DNA of 64,000 nucleotides. Origin: an uncultured delta proteobacterium (GTDB lineage Bacteria; Myxococcota_A; Polyangia; Polyangiales; Polyangiaceae). The position numbers and the translations under genes were made by a program. The DNA lies in NCBI GenBank assembly GCA_903892415.1, contig CAITIQ010000344.1, positions 248,001 through 312,000 on the forward strand, written 5' to 3'. Below the pieces are notes generated by a model. That model saw only the letters and a list, made by a program, of their open reading frames with translations. It made no database searches and was not told the origin of the DNA. Below are positions 1 through 9,260 of this stretch, in pieces. Position 1 is the stretch's first letter. Each line of letters begins with the position of its first letter.

Positions 1-863
1 TCGCCTCCCCCACGACCAGAGGTGCGCCCCGAGAAGCCATGGCGTGAACCGGCCTCCATGGGCAGGCGCACGGGGTCTACGGCCGGGTAGATGACGAGCT
101 CGCCGGAACTTGTCACCTCACGTGACTTCTCGAACAGCCCGAAGGGAAAGCGTGTGGCGATGCGAAAACCCGTGTGGTGGTCGAGCCCGCGCTTGGCCGG
201 GGTCCTGCGATAGGCAGCGACCTGAGCCGAATTAGGGCTGATCTTGAGAAAGAAACAGCGTTTGTCGGCGGGTTGCGCAGAGCGCAGATCCTCGACTTCG
301 ATGGCGTAGGAGGGCACGCGCGACTTGTGGTTGAAGACCTCGATCTCCACCAAATGTGGCCGGCCCACCTGAGCACGCAGCGGCAACCGCCTCGTCACGG
401 TGAGGGCTCGCAAAGAGAGCTCGCTCATCACGCCGGAGATCACGATCAGGGCGAGCAACATCCCCAGCAGCAGGTACAGCAGGTTGTTGCCGGTGTTGAT
501 TGCAGCAAATCCAACGCCGAGCGTGATGCCCAGGTAGTACTTACCTTCTCGCGTGAGTTTTAGCCGTCGCGTGGCCCGATGTCGCTTGCTGGGCGCAGGT
601 TTGACGCGCTCGGGGACGGGCTTCTCTTCCTCAGGGCTTACGACCTCTGGAACCTCGTCGGGGGACTCAGCGCGCCGGCGCGGTCGCTCGGCCGGCCGCA
701 ACGAAGGCCCGTCGTCGAAGAGTGATAGACCAACGAGGGACGGAGGCGGCTCCGGGATGACCAGATCGGGCGGCTGATCAGAGCCACCATTTCTCGTGGA
801 CGGAGGCGAACCGGGCTCACGGGGTCCGTTCGAGCTGGGTGCGGGCTTTTGCCCGTCGCTCAT
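1..863 (-). CDS. DUF58 domain protein (C-terminus beyond left edge)
   Basis: The ATG at 863 overlaps the TGA of the upstream MoxR gene by the ATGA arrangement, and the frame stays open to base 1, so about 287 codons are visible and the 3' end is missing. Residues 1-95 are a Pro/Glu/Arg-rich cytoplasmic tail. Two adjacent hydrophobic segments follow (around YYLGITLGVGFAAINTGNNL and LLYLLLGMLLALIVISGV), then a beta-rich stretch. This tail, two membrane spans, then beta domain is the usual DUF58 layout; the DUF58/vWA-like core should lie off the edge. MoxR ATPases and DUF58 proteins are commonly paired and thought to act together on envelope or enzyme maturation. The substrate cannot be told from the sequence. 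Confidence 0.85.
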   Translation of the reverse strand, partial: MSDGQKPAPSSNGPREPGSPPSTRNGGSDQPPDLVIPEPPPSLVGLSLFDDGPSLRPAERPRRRAESPDEVPEVVSPEEEKPVPERVKPAPSKRHRATRRLKLTREGKYYLGITLGVGFAAINTGNNLLYLLLGMLLALIVISGVMSELSLRALTVTRRLPLRAQVGRPHLVEIEVFNHKSRVPSYAIEVEDLRSAQPADKRCFFLKISPNSAQVAAYRRTPAKRGLDHHTGFRIATRFPFGLFEKSREVTSSGELVIYPAVDPVRLPMEAGSRHGFSGRTSGRGGG

Positions 864-1819
864 AGCGGCACAGGGACGCGAGCCACGAGATCGCGAATCG
901 CGGCTTCAGCCTCCTCGCGCGAGGGAACGTAACCCTCGGCGTGGGAGGCAAGCCGAACCCGGTGCGCCAAAACCGACGTTGCGAGATCGTGGATGTCGTC
1001 TGCGATGCAGTACGAACGACCCCGGAGCATCGCCCGGGCACGCGCAGCGCGACTCAGGTTGATACCAGCGCGGGGCGACGCACCGAGCGAAAGAGCCGGG
1101 CTGGTTCGAGTCGCCTGAAGCACGGCCTGCAGATAGGTGGCCAGCGACGGATCAAACTCCACACGATCCACGTCCCGTTGCAAGGCAACCAGCTGCGCTG
1201 GGTCAATCGCCTGTTGCACCGGCCGGTCTCCACCGGCCTCACCCAAGAGCAGGCGGGCCTCTACCGCAGGCGGCGGATAACCGATGCGAATCCGCATCAT
1301 GAAGCGGTCGAGCTGGGACTCGGGCAGCGGGTAGGTGCCTGCGAAATCTTGCGGGTTCTGCGTGGCTACGACGAAGAACGGGTCGGGCAGGGGCGTGCTC
1401 ACGCCATCCACGGAGACCTGCCCTTCATTCATGGCCTCCAACAAGGCCGACTGGGTCCGCGGACTTGCGCGATTAACCTCGTCTGCCAACAGCACGTTGC
1501 AAAACACAGGGCCTTGGCGAAACACGAACTCGCTCGTGCGCTGATCGTAGACGGTGACGCCAAGGACGTCGCTCGGGAGCAAGTCGTTGGTGAATTGAAC
1601 GCGCCGCCAATCTCCGCCGACCGCTTTGGCCAACGCTCGCGCCAGCGTGGTCTTGCCAACACCGGGCACGTCCTCGATCAAAAGGTGGCCGCGAGCAAGA
1701 AGCGTAATGAGCGATAACTCAACTGCTTCTGGCTTGCCTTCAAGGGCATGGTCCACGGAGGCCCGGAGCTTCTCCACCAGCGGAGACGGGGCTCGGGCCA
1801 GCGATAGGGCCGAGGTCAT
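860..1819 (-). CDS. MoxR-family AAA+ ATPase
   Basis: This 319-aa protein is a typical MoxR ATPase by length and motifs. It has Walker A VPGVGKTTLA near residue 55, the Walker B/sensor stretch LLADEVNRASPRTQSALLEA, an insert MNEGQVSVDG, sensor-1 VVATQNP and a C-terminal lid with SPRAGINL. MoxR proteins act as ATP-driven chaperone-like remodelers, usually with a DUF58/vWA partner, and that partner follows with a 4-base start/stop overlap. The gene is transcribed away from the prenyltransferase at 1984, leaving about 160 bases for divergent promoters. Function beyond family level is unknown. Confidence 0.93.
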   Translation of the reverse strand: MTSALSLARAPSPLVEKLRASVDHALEGKPEAVELSLITLLARGHLLIEDVPGVGKTTLARALAKAVGGDWRRVQFTNDLLPSDVLGVTVYDQRTSEFVFRQGPVFCNVLLADEVNRASPRTQSALLEAMNEGQVSVDGVSTPLPDPFFVVATQNPQDFAGTYPLPESQLDRFMMRIRIGYPPPAVEARLLLGEAGGDRPVQQAIDPAQLVALQRDVDRVEFDPSLATYLQAVLQATRTSPALSLGASPRAGINLSRAARARAMLRGRSYCIADDIHDLATSVLAHRVRLASHAEGYVPSREEAEAAIRDLVARVPVPL

Positions 1820-1983
1820 GGTTCGGATGCTAGCACGCCAAGGGACCGGAAAAGCGAGCGTTGCGTTGAACGAAGTTGGCCTAGCTGCCGCGCCCGTGGT
1901 TAACCAGCGGCTGTTTCACGCGACTTCGCCGTGTGCGAGGGGCCTTGCGGCCACCTCGAGATCGCGCCCAACTTCGGACAAGA

Positions 1984-2991
1984 ATGGCCTCCAACCCGCC
2001 CCAAGGCAGCTCGCAGCCGCCGCCTGAACAGCCCCAAGGCAGCTCGCAAACGGCGCTCGAGACCGGCCCGCCAGTCATTCCGGAGTTCAAAGAAGGAACC
2101 CTCCCTTGGCGGATTCGCGGCCTGATCAAGCAAATGCGGCCGGAGCAGTGGGTGAAGAACAGCTTCGTGCTGGCCCCGCTCGTGTTCGCGAAGCACCTCA
2201 ACCACCCCTCGATCATCATCTCCGCGGTCGGTGGCTTCGGCGTTTTCTGCCTGCTCGCGAGCGGCATCTACACCATGAACGACCTTGTCGACGTCGAGGC
2301 CGACCGGGTGCACCCGAAGAAGCGCTTTCGGCCAATCGCCTCGGGGCGCGTCCCGATTTGGGCGGGAAAGGCGCTCGCCTCTGTGTTGATCAGCGTCGCC
2401 CTGGTTGGCGCTGCCATTGGGCCACGGCCCTTTTTGTACACGGCGCTCGCATACTTGGGGCTGCAGGTCGCCTACTCGTTCAAGCTCAAGAAGATCGCCT
2501 ACCTCGACGTTGGCTGCATCTCGCTGGGCTTCGTGTTGCGGGTCTTGGCCGGCTCGTTCGCGGTCCGGGTGCCACCTTCGTTCTACATGTTGGCCTGCAC
2601 CGCGCTGCTGGCCCTCTTTCTCGGCTTTGGGAAGCGGCGTCACGAACTGGCCGGAAGCAACGCGGCCAAGCAGCGCGCCGCGCTCGAGCAGTATTCGCCG
2701 CGGGTGTTGACCATCGCCCTGGGCGTTACCGGCGTGCTCACGCTGGGGACGTATCTGGCCTACACCTTGGACCCCGCGACGCAGGCGGTGTTCAACAGCC
2801 CATGGCTGTGGATCACCACGATTCACCCTGTTTTCGGTGTGATTCGCTTCCTACAGCTGGTGGTCGGCGGTACCAAGTCGGAGTCCCCAACGCAGGAAAT
2901 TCTGCGTGACGTGCCCTTCATGATGAACCTCGTTTTGTACGTGATCGAGGTGATCGTGATCATCTACCAAGTCCGACCTGGCAGCGTTTGA
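1984..2991 (+). CDS. UbiA-family decaprenyl-phosphate phosphoribosyltransferase-like protein
   Basis: A 335-aa integral membrane protein with about eight hydrophobic segments after a 50-residue Pro/Gln/Ser-rich tail. The first Asp-rich motif and its extension, NDLVDVEADRVHPKKRFRP followed by IASG, match the subgroup that includes mycobacterial DPPR synthase (phosphoribosyl transfer to polyprenyl phosphate) rather than quinone prenyltransferases. KQMRPEQWVKN near the N-terminal membrane segment is also typical of that subgroup. It would make a polyprenyl-phosphoryl pentose donor for envelope glycans, but no arabinose epimerase (DprE1/2) is nearby, so the product is uncertain. The ATG at 1984 was chosen; an in-frame upstream ATG at 1933 would add a low-complexity Arg-rich start. 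Confidence 0.82.
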   Translation: MASNPPQGSSQPPPEQPQGSSQTALETGPPVIPEFKEGTLPWRIRGLIKQMRPEQWVKNSFVLAPLVFAKHLNHPSIIISAVGGFGVFCLLASGIYTMNDLVDVEADRVHPKKRFRPIASGRVPIWAGKALASVLISVALVGAAIGPRPFLYTALAYLGLQVAYSFKLKKIAYLDVGCISLGFVLRVLAGSFAVRVPPSFYMLACTALLALFLGFGKRRHELAGSNAAKQRAALEQYSPRVLTIALGVTGVLTLGTYLAYTLDPATQAVFNSPWLWITTIHPVFGVIRFLQLVVGGTKSESPTQEILRDVPFMMNLVLYVIEVIVIIYQVRPGSV

Positions 2992-2992
2992 C

Positions 2993-3715
2993 GTGAGCGA
3001 AGAGGTCTCTGAAACGTCCGAGCAATCTTCCAAGAGCGATGCTTGGACCGACCTCGGGCTGACGCTGCCCATCTTCGTGCTCTACCACCTTGGCGTGGTC
3101 TTCCTGCCCATGCGCAACGCCGCGGACATGGTCACCAGCAAGCTGACGGCCTTGGCGAATCAGAGCCTACCGCTGTACGCGAGCCTCACCGTCGGTATGG
3201 GTGGGGCCTACGTGCTCTTGATGTGGTTTTTGGGTCAGCGCCAAGTGCTCTCTGCCCAACGCTTTCTGTTTCTCGGCGTTGAAGGGGTTGCCTACGCCTT
3301 CGTGATGCGCCTCGTAGGCGGCTACGCGCTGGAGGCCCTGCCCTTGGCGTCCTCGAGCGGAGATTCCGCTTGGAGTTCGCTGGTGATGTCGTTCGGAGCA
3401 GGCTTCTACGAGGAGCTGATGTTCCGGGTTCTGCTCTTCGGTGGGGGCGCTTGGTTGGTCCGAACGATTGAAGGGCTGAGCGTCAACGGGGTGGTTCTGA
3501 CGCTGATTTGGGCTGTCCTTTGTGCGCTGGCGTTCTCAGGTTGGCACCACACGGGCCCCTCGGGGGACCCGTTCGACGCTCGGGTGTTCGCTTATCGAAC
3601 GGTCTGCGGGCTGGTTCTGACCGCGATCTTCTACTTGCGCGGCTTTGCGCCAGCGGTCTGGACCCACGTCCTCTACGACGTCTGGGCCATGGGTGTGCTC
3701 GGGGACGGCGGATAA
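2993..3715 (+). CDS. CPBP-family glutamic-type intramembrane protease, candidate myxosortase
   Basis: A 240-aa polytopic protein starting with GTG one base after the prenyltransferase stop, so the two are probably co-transcribed. It carries the CPBP/CAAX-protease motif GFYEELMFRVLL (EE-x3-R), a second His motif FSGWHHTGP and a third TH-x3-D motif near the C-terminus (WTHVLYDVW). Members of this fold cleave substrates in the membrane with a glutamate-activated water. In Myxococcota some are proposed to process MYXO-CTERM tails (myxosortases), and this window encodes a MYXO-CTERM protein at 32948-36562. Assignment to the myxosortase subgroup is inference. Confidence 0.85.
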   Translation: MSEEVSETSEQSSKSDAWTDLGLTLPIFVLYHLGVVFLPMRNAADMVTSKLTALANQSLPLYASLTVGMGGAYVLLMWFLGQRQVLSAQRFLFLGVEGVAYAFVMRLVGGYALEALPLASSSGDSAWSSLVMSFGAGFYEELMFRVLLFGGGAWLVRTIEGLSVNGVVLTLIWAVLCALAFSGWHHTGPSGDPFDARVFAYRTVCGLVLTAIFYLRGFAPAVWTHVLYDVWAMGVLGDGG

Positions 3716-3780
3716 CCAACCGGCTTGTTTGACCGCGGAAGCCCATCCGTGTACGCGAAACGCTCGGGAAGGAAGCCTCC

Positions 3781-5670
3781 ATGCATCGATCTTTCGTTCA
3801 ACTGGCCGCGCTGAGTTCGCTAGGCACCCTAGCCTTGCTCACACCAGCCTTGGCCGAAGCGCAGACTGCTGTCGCCGAGAACCTCACCAACGGTGACTCC
3901 GGAGCGGATACGCATCTATTCCGGCCGCCGGTCGACTCCAAAGGTTTCATCTCGGTCAACGGCGCGGACATCGTCGGTCACCTCGATTTCAGCCTCGGGC
4001 TGTTCCTCGACTACGGCTACGGCATCATGCCGGTGGCCGAGGGGCACGGCGAGGAGGCGAACTTCCTGCTCGATCACTCGTTCCAAGGCACCCTCCAGTT
4101 CGACCTCGGCCTGGCGAACTTCATGGTCGTCGGGCTCTCGCTACCAGTCGTCCTAGCTGGGCATGAGGCCATCACCGACATCGGCCCAACCGGCCAGCTC
4201 TATTCGGTGAAGAACGACTTCGCGCAGGGCCTCGGCTTCATCGGCGCACACGCCAAGTTCCGCATCATTCGTCCGGAAGACGGGCCTTCGGTCGGTCTCG
4301 CGGCGATCGTCCAAGGCGGCGTTGGCGTCGCCGGGACGGAGGATCTGATCGGTGAAAAGGGCGGCTTCGTTTGGCCGCAGGTCGTATTCGAGGCTCGGGT
4401 TGCTCCCGGCGGCATTTGGCGAATCGGCGTGAACGGCGGCTTCCGCGCCAACTTCGGAGGCACCAACGCCGTGTTCGGTTCAGACGCCAACGGTGTGCCG
4501 GTGCTCGAGAGCGGGGAGTTCGAATACGGTCAGCTGGTAACGGCTGGTCTCGGAACCAGCATCCGCGTAGTGGATCCGCTCGACATCGTCGCCGAGACCT
4601 ACTCGTCGATTTTGGTCACCGGTGAAAACGACGCTAAACAACGCATCAGCGCCGAGGCTATCGGTGGCCTCAAGGTCTTCATCGACGGACGCAGCTTTCT
4701 CTTCCTCGGCGGCGGAGCTGGGTACGCCCCGGGCTTCCAAACAGCTACAGCGCGCGGCACCGTCGGCTTCGTGTTTGAGCCCTCCATCGGCGACAGAGAC
4801 GGTGACGGCTTCAAGGACGACGAAGATGATTGCCCCGATCAACCCGAAGATCGCGACGGCTTCGAAGATACGCGCGATGAAGCACCGCCCGGCCAACTTG
4901 GTTGCCCGGATCCCGACAACGACAAGGACGGCATCCTCGATGTCGATGATCAGTGCATCAACAACCCCGAGGACAAAGACGGAGATGAAGACACCGACGG
5001 TTGTCCCGAGAGCCGCGACGGGGATCGAGATGGGGACGGCATCCTCGATTCGCGCGACAAGTGCCCGGATGATCCGGAGGACAAGGACGGCTTCGAGGAC
5101 AAGGACGGCTGTCCCGATCTCGACAACGACAAGGATGGCATCCCGGATGCCAACGACGCTTGCCGCGATGACCCCGAGGACAAGGACGGCAAGGAAGATG
5201 AAGACGGTTGCCCGGAGACCGAGCCGCAAGGGCCGGTCATCATCGAGGGCAACAACATCCTCATCTTCGAGAAGGTGCAGTTCGCGACCGGCAGCGCCAA
5301 GATCCTCCCCGCCTCCGATTCAATCCTCGAGGCCGTGAGCAAGACGCTTCTGGAGCACCCGGAGTTTGCTCTGATCGAGGTGCAAGGTCACGCTGACGAG
5401 CGCGCAGATGACCGCTTCAACCTCCAGCTCACCAAAGACCGCGCCAAGGCCGTCATGCAGGCGCTCGTGAAGCGCGGTGTGGAGGCCGGCCGCGTTCGCT
5501 CGATGGGCTTCGGCGAATATTGTCCGCAGGATCCCGAGTCGAACGAGAAGGCCTGGGAAACGAATCGGCGCGTCGAGTTCAAGATCGTCCGTACCAAAGA
5601 CGGTCCGACCGACGTCGTGCTCGGCTGTGATGCGGCTGCGGCTAAGGGCGTAAAGTCCCCACCGCCGTGA
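3781..5670 (+). CDS. OmpA-family outer-membrane protein with thrombospondin type-3-like Asp repeats
   Basis: This 629-aa protein has a signal peptide (cleavage probably after ALAEA) and a beta-rich domain up to about residue 335. An Asp-rich block at residues 339-479 contains repeated DxDxDGxxDxxDxCPDxPED units, the pattern of calcium-binding thrombospondin type-3 repeats. A C-terminal OmpA peptidoglycan-binding domain (about 490-605) has NLQLTKDRAKAV and ETNRRVEF. It likely links the outer membrane to peptidoglycan through a calcium-stiffened stalk. An AAGGA ribosome-binding site lies just before the ATG. It is followed directly by a strong terminator and appears monocistronic. Confidence 0.93.
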   Translation: MHRSFVQLAALSSLGTLALLTPALAEAQTAVAENLTNGDSGADTHLFRPPVDSKGFISVNGADIVGHLDFSLGLFLDYGYGIMPVAEGHGEEANFLLDHSFQGTLQFDLGLANFMVVGLSLPVVLAGHEAITDIGPTGQLYSVKNDFAQGLGFIGAHAKFRIIRPEDGPSVGLAAIVQGGVGVAGTEDLIGEKGGFVWPQVVFEARVAPGGIWRIGVNGGFRANFGGTNAVFGSDANGVPVLESGEFEYGQLVTAGLGTSIRVVDPLDIVAETYSSILVTGENDAKQRISAEAIGGLKVFIDGRSFLFLGGGAGYAPGFQTATARGTVGFVFEPSIGDRDGDGFKDDEDDCPDQPEDRDGFEDTRDEAPPGQLGCPDPDNDKDGILDVDDQCINNPEDKDGDEDTDGCPESRDGDRDGDGILDSRDKCPDDPEDKDGFEDKDGCPDLDNDKDGIPDANDACRDDPEDKDGKEDEDGCPETEPQGPVIIEGNNILIFEKVQFATGSAKILPASDSILEAVSKTLLEHPEFALIEVQGHADERADDRFNLQLTKDRAKAVMQALVKRGVEAGRVRSMGFGEYCPQDPESNEKAWETNRRVEFKIVRTKDGPTDVVLGCDAAAAKGVKSPPP

Positions 5671-5712
5671 GTCGCAGAGTCGTGACTCCACAGACGGTGG
5701 AGCAGTAAGGAA

Positions 5713-5744
5713 AAAAGGGCCGCCAGGAAGCTGGGGGCCCTTTT
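5713..5744. terminator. Rho-independent terminator between convergent genes
   Basis: AAAAGGGCC (5713-5721) pairs with GGCCCTTTT (5736-5744), with an inner CCAG/CTGG stem and a T-rich tail. It has A and T tracts on both sides, so it could serve both the OmpA gene (+) and the MFS gene (-). Confidence 0.85.
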
Positions 5745-5774
5745 CGTTTTAGCGAGTCTACCGTTCGCACAAGC

Positions 5775-6995
5775 CTACCGTTCGCGCGGCTGCGAGCGAA
5801 TCCAGAGCCACATCGCGACGGAAGCGCCCATGAGCACCAGCACCGTCGTCAGCAATGGCAGGCCGTGATCCAGCGCCCAACCGAACAGCACGGCGCTGGC
5901 GCTCATGCCCACCGTGAAGCCAAGCGAGTCGAGCGCAAGCATACGACCTCGCATCTCGGCGGAACTCCGTTGTTGGATCTCCGTTTGGGTGATCACCCAG
6001 ATGGCGCCACCACCCAACCCCCAAAGAAAGGCTCCCGTTAGCGAGCTCAATGGCCCATGCATGAGAGCGACGATCAGGTTTCCGCCGAACGCTACGAGCG
6101 CTGCAACGTGCGCGATACTTGCGTGTTGGCCAAAGCGGGCGGTCGCCGCGCGCGCGAGCAGCGGACCTATACCGGTGCCCACCCCGCGCACGGCCTGCAA
6201 GATCCCAAGCGTGGCCGCTGCGCCGTAGAGCCAGGGATGAGCCTGCGCGCCGACGTTGAGAGCTACCCAGGAGACCCCCGCGGCAACGCCTGTTGGCGTC
6301 TTTCCGAATACTCCGGCACGCAGCGCCGGACGCCGAGCTTCACGAACGGCCAAGCGCAAGTCACCGAACACGACCGCCAGCGCATTGCCCCGCACCGCCG
6401 CGCGATAGTTCGGCTGCAATCGTGGCAGAGACAGCAACACGAGCGCAGCAATGAAGAAGGTGGCTGCATCGATCACGAGCGCCGTGACCGCACCAATCTC
6501 GGTTGCGATTCCGCCTGCCGCCATCCCGAAGACGAACGTCGTGCTCCAAGCGGTTGCATTGAGCGCATTCGCGGTGGGCAGCTCACGCTCGTGCACCAAG
6601 CTTGGCAGCGCGGCGCCAGCAGCAGGTTCGCGCATCGCTGCAACCGCCGATCGCAAGAGCAGCAGCAGCTGCAAACCCGCCACAGAGTCCTTCATTGCGG
6701 CGAGCGTCATGCCGATGGTGATCAGTCCTTCGAGGACGTTGCCTGCAATCAGCACCACCCGCCGATCGAAACGGTCAGCAAGCCAACCAGAAACGGGCGC
6801 CAGCGCTGCGCCTGGAAGCAGGTGAGCAGCGAGCACCGTGGCCAAGGCGACTCCACCGGATTCGGGAGAACCGCGCGCCACCAGCACACTGATCGCAACC
6901 AGACTGAACCAGTCCCCGGTCACCGACACCACGTCCGCGATGAAGAGGGACCGATAGCCAGCCCGTTGCTTCAGCAGTTGGAGGTAGGTCGTCAT
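5775..6995 (-). CDS. MFS transporter
   Basis: A 406-aa protein with about 12 hydrophobic segments. The loop-2/3 motif is GWLADRFDRRVV, a good match to the MFS signature GxLaDRxGRR. Overall it resembles the MFS_3/EntS-like efflux group. The second half has a similar loop (EMRGRMLALDSL). The substrate cannot be inferred. It is divergent from the lipoprotein gene at 7159, with 163 bases between them, and its 3' end shares the bidirectional terminator with the OmpA gene. Confidence 0.9.
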   Translation of the reverse strand: MTTYLQLLKQRAGYRSLFIADVVSVTGDWFSLVAISVLVARGSPESGGVALATVLAAHLLPGAALAPVSGWLADRFDRRVVLIAGNVLEGLITIGMTLAAMKDSVAGLQLLLLLRSAVAAMREPAAGAALPSLVHERELPTANALNATAWSTTFVFGMAAGGIATEIGAVTALVIDAATFFIAALVLLSLPRLQPNYRAAVRGNALAVVFGDLRLAVREARRPALRAGVFGKTPTGVAAGVSWVALNVGAQAHPWLYGAAATLGILQAVRGVGTGIGPLLARAATARFGQHASIAHVAALVAFGGNLIVALMHGPLSSLTGAFLWGLGGGAIWVITQTEIQQRSSAEMRGRMLALDSLGFTVGMSASAVLFGWALDHGLPLLTTVLVLMGASVAMWLWIRSQPRER

Positions 6996-7158
6996 CGCGA
7001 TGGCAGGCTAGTCGCATCGAAGTGTCGCAACGTCAGCTCGCGCGAAACGAAGCTCACCCTCAGTCTTTCTTGGCGAAAACAGCACTGGCATCCGGCGTTC
7101 TTTGCTGACATGGTTCGCCCGCCCCCAGGGGATGTTGGTGGGGCGGGAGTTGAGCTTC

Positions 7159-8472
7159 ATGCGATCTAGCAACATTTTTGCGGGTTTCTTCGTTTCCGTT
7201 GCCTTCCTGTTGTCGGGCTGTGACGACATCAAGGACAAGCTGGGCATGGCCGACAAGAAGGAGTCGGCCTCCAAAGAGGATTCGAAGGATAAGAAAGACA
7301 AGAAGAAAGCCGCTGATGACGAGGAGGAGGACGAGAAGCCCAAGGCTGGTTCGTCAGCCTCCGCTGCGGCCCCCGCCTCCACCAGCGCGGCTCCAACTGC
7401 ACCGTCTGCTCCACTTGGCGCGCCCGGCAAAGCAGCAGCCCACCTCCCTTCTGATTGCGACGCGGTGGTGACCTTGAACATCGCCAAGGTGCTCGCGCAC
7501 CCGGCCTTTGCTGCGCAGGTTGTGCCGGCGCTGGACGAGGCGATGAAGAAGGCCTCGACCGAGGGACCGGACGCCGCAAAGGTAGACGCCTTCCTCAAAG
7601 AGACGGGCATCTCGCCCAAGGCGTTCTCCGACCTTGCGTTTTGTGTCAAAGACGGCGGGTCCGAGCCGCTGGTCGGCTTCGTTGCAGCAGGTTCCATCAC
7701 GCCGGACAGCGTCGTCCCAGCGATCGAAAAGGGTGACCCGTCGGCAAAGGACAAGATCAAAGACTTGGACGGACGGAAGGTGCTGAGCGACGGCAAGTTC
7801 ACCTTTGGCCAGTACTCGGACGGCTCGCTGGGCTTCGCCCAGACAGACGACATGTTCCGTGCGATGGGCGCCACCGGGGACGCAGCCACCAGCAAGTACC
7901 GAATCGACGGCAACAAGGAGATCTCCTTGGTGATCCCGGAAGGTTCCATCGCGAAGCTTGCCAAAGGCCAAGCACCCGCTGAACTTTCTTCGGTTAAGTC
8001 GCTCTCGATTTCGCTCGATCTCACTGGTGGAAAGGCTGTCGTGAGAGCCGCTACCACCAGCGCCGATGAAGCAAAGAAGCTCGAGGCGATGTTCACATTG
8101 CTCAAGAGCGAGGCCGGCGGAAAGCTCGCAGGCGCGCCGCCCGGCACTGCAGAGCTGCTGAAGAGCGCCACTACCCGCATTGAAGGCAATGATCTCGTGA
8201 TCGAGGCCGCGCTCCCCGCAGACGCGATGACCAGCCTCGCCACGCTGATCGCCGCGGGCCTAAAGGAAGAGTCCGGCGCTGCGGTGGACTCGCTGTTCAA
8301 GGGCGACGGCAAGACTGCGGCAAAGAATGAGCCTGCCAAGCCGGCCACCACGGCTGCAACTCCGGCGACCAAGCCCACCGCCACCACGCCGACCACGAAG
8401 CCCACGGCTACGACGCCTGCAGCAACGGGCAAGCGACCGACCGGCGGGCTGAAGCTGCCTGGCCGCAAGTAA
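7159..8472 (+). CDS. Predicted lipoprotein of unknown function
   Basis: The ATG at 7159 gives a lipoprotein signal (MRSSNIFAGFFVSVAFLLSGC), and a GGGCGGGAG stretch lies 8-13 bases upstream. After the Cys comes a Lys/Asp/Glu-rich segment, an Ala/Pro/Ser-rich spacer, a folded middle region from residue ~95 to ~390, and a Thr/Ala/Pro-rich C-terminal tail. The mature chain of about 420 residues has no Cys. I do not recognise a domain. The compartment should be periplasm or outer membrane. A strong terminator follows at 8494. Confidence 0.8.
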   Translation: MRSSNIFAGFFVSVAFLLSGCDDIKDKLGMADKKESASKEDSKDKKDKKKAADDEEEDEKPKAGSSASAAAPASTSAAPTAPSAPLGAPGKAAAHLPSDCDAVVTLNIAKVLAHPAFAAQVVPALDEAMKKASTEGPDAAKVDAFLKETGISPKAFSDLAFCVKDGGSEPLVGFVAAGSITPDSVVPAIEKGDPSAKDKIKDLDGRKVLSDGKFTFGQYSDGSLGFAQTDDMFRAMGATGDAATSKYRIDGNKEISLVIPEGSIAKLAKGQAPAELSSVKSLSISLDLTGGKAVVRAATTSADEAKKLEAMFTLLKSEAGGKLAGAPPGTAELLKSATTRIEGNDLVIEAALPADAMTSLATLIAAGLKEESGAAVDSLFKGDGKTAAKNEPAKPATTAATPATKPTATTPTTKPTATTPAATGKRPTGGLKLPGRK

Positions 8473-8493
8473 TCGGTCGACCATTCGCCAACG

Positions 8494-8521
8494 AAAACGC
8501 CCTCTTCAAGGAGGGCGTTTT
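8494..8521 (+). terminator. Rho-independent terminator of the lipoprotein gene
   Basis: AAAACGCCCTC (8494-8504), loop TTCAAG, GAGGGCGTTTT (8511-8521), followed by TTCGTTT. The 11-bp perfect stem with a T tract lies 21 bases after the stop codon. Confidence 0.92.
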
Positions 8522-8552
8522 TTCGTTTGTGCAACGGTCTTTTGACGAGCCG

Positions 8553-9236
8553 TCACATCAGCTGAAACTGCTCGCGCACCACAATGCGGCCCTCGCCCAT
8601 ATTGGTCGCTGACACAACTGCTCGGTAGTCGGAGAAGTTGAACTCCGAGGCGACCTGGCTCAGCTTGTTCTTCGAAAGGTAGCTGCTCGACTTCTCGCCT
8701 CGCTCTTTTGAGGGCGGCCCTGCAACCTCCTTGAGGCTCGTCGCCCGAGCTTGGACGAACTCCACAGCCGCTTCAGGCGCCATGCTGTTGCGAGTCACGC
8801 CAACGGTGACGAGGGCCTGAGCCGAGTCAAAAACGAAAAGCACCTCATCGGCGTCGGCCGACGAATCGATCGCCGCGCCAGCGACACTCACGCAGCGAAG
8901 TTCGTTGCTGCGAGCACCACTGCAGTTGACGCCGCGGTCGGCGGCCCAGCCTTCGACCGACGCTCGCGTGGTCTGGCCAAGCGTGAAGCCGAGTGCCGGC
9001 TTGCCCGAGGACTCGCCTTGCCCTCGAACCTTATCGAAAGCGAGCTCACGCGCTTGGTCACGTTGCTCGGGCGTAAGAGCAACGTCCATCCCCACCGGGC
9101 AGGCGCCCATCCCAGGGATATAGCGAAGCATCCAACGGCCAGATTTGGTGTGAGCAAATCCAATCACCCCGACCGCCAAAGCCGAGGTCAACACGAGACC
9201 TGCAGAGATACGAATCAGGATTGAACGCTTATTCAT
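8553..9236 (-). CDS. Membrane-anchored hypothetical protein
   Basis: This 227-aa protein starts at the ATG at 9236, which has GAGGACC just upstream; an in-frame ATG at 9260 is less well placed. One N-terminal hydrophobic segment (IRISAGLVLTSALAVGVIGF) is followed by an exported domain with three Cys, two of them in NCSGARSNELRCVSV, which could form a disulfide. No known family is recognised. It lies downstream of the globin lipoprotein on the same strand, with 60 bases between them containing a GC-rich stem-loop, so co-transcription is possible. The reading frame has normal codon use. Confidence 0.7.
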   Translation of the reverse strand: MNKRSILIRISAGLVLTSALAVGVIGFAHTKSGRWMLRYIPGMGACPVGMDVALTPEQRDQARELAFDKVRGQGESSGKPALGFTLGQTTRASVEGWAADRGVNCSGARSNELRCVSVAGAAIDSSADADEVLFVFDSAQALVTVGVTRNSMAPEAAVEFVQARATSLKEVAGPPSKERGEKSSSYLSKNKLSQVASEFNFSDYRAVVSATNMGEGRIVVREQFQLM

Positions 9237-9260
9237 TTGGTCCTCGAGGTGAGGCTCCAC

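Noticed and set aside
113-820. Short frames on both strands near the left edge
   Set aside because: The leftward DUF58 frame from 863 to the edge covers this region and has family-typical membrane segments; the rest are shadows.
4480-5338. Antisense and alternate-frame long frames over the OmpA Asp repeats
   Set aside because: They arise from the repetitive GAC/GAT-rich coding of the calcium-binding repeats; the main frame has a signal peptide and conserved domains.
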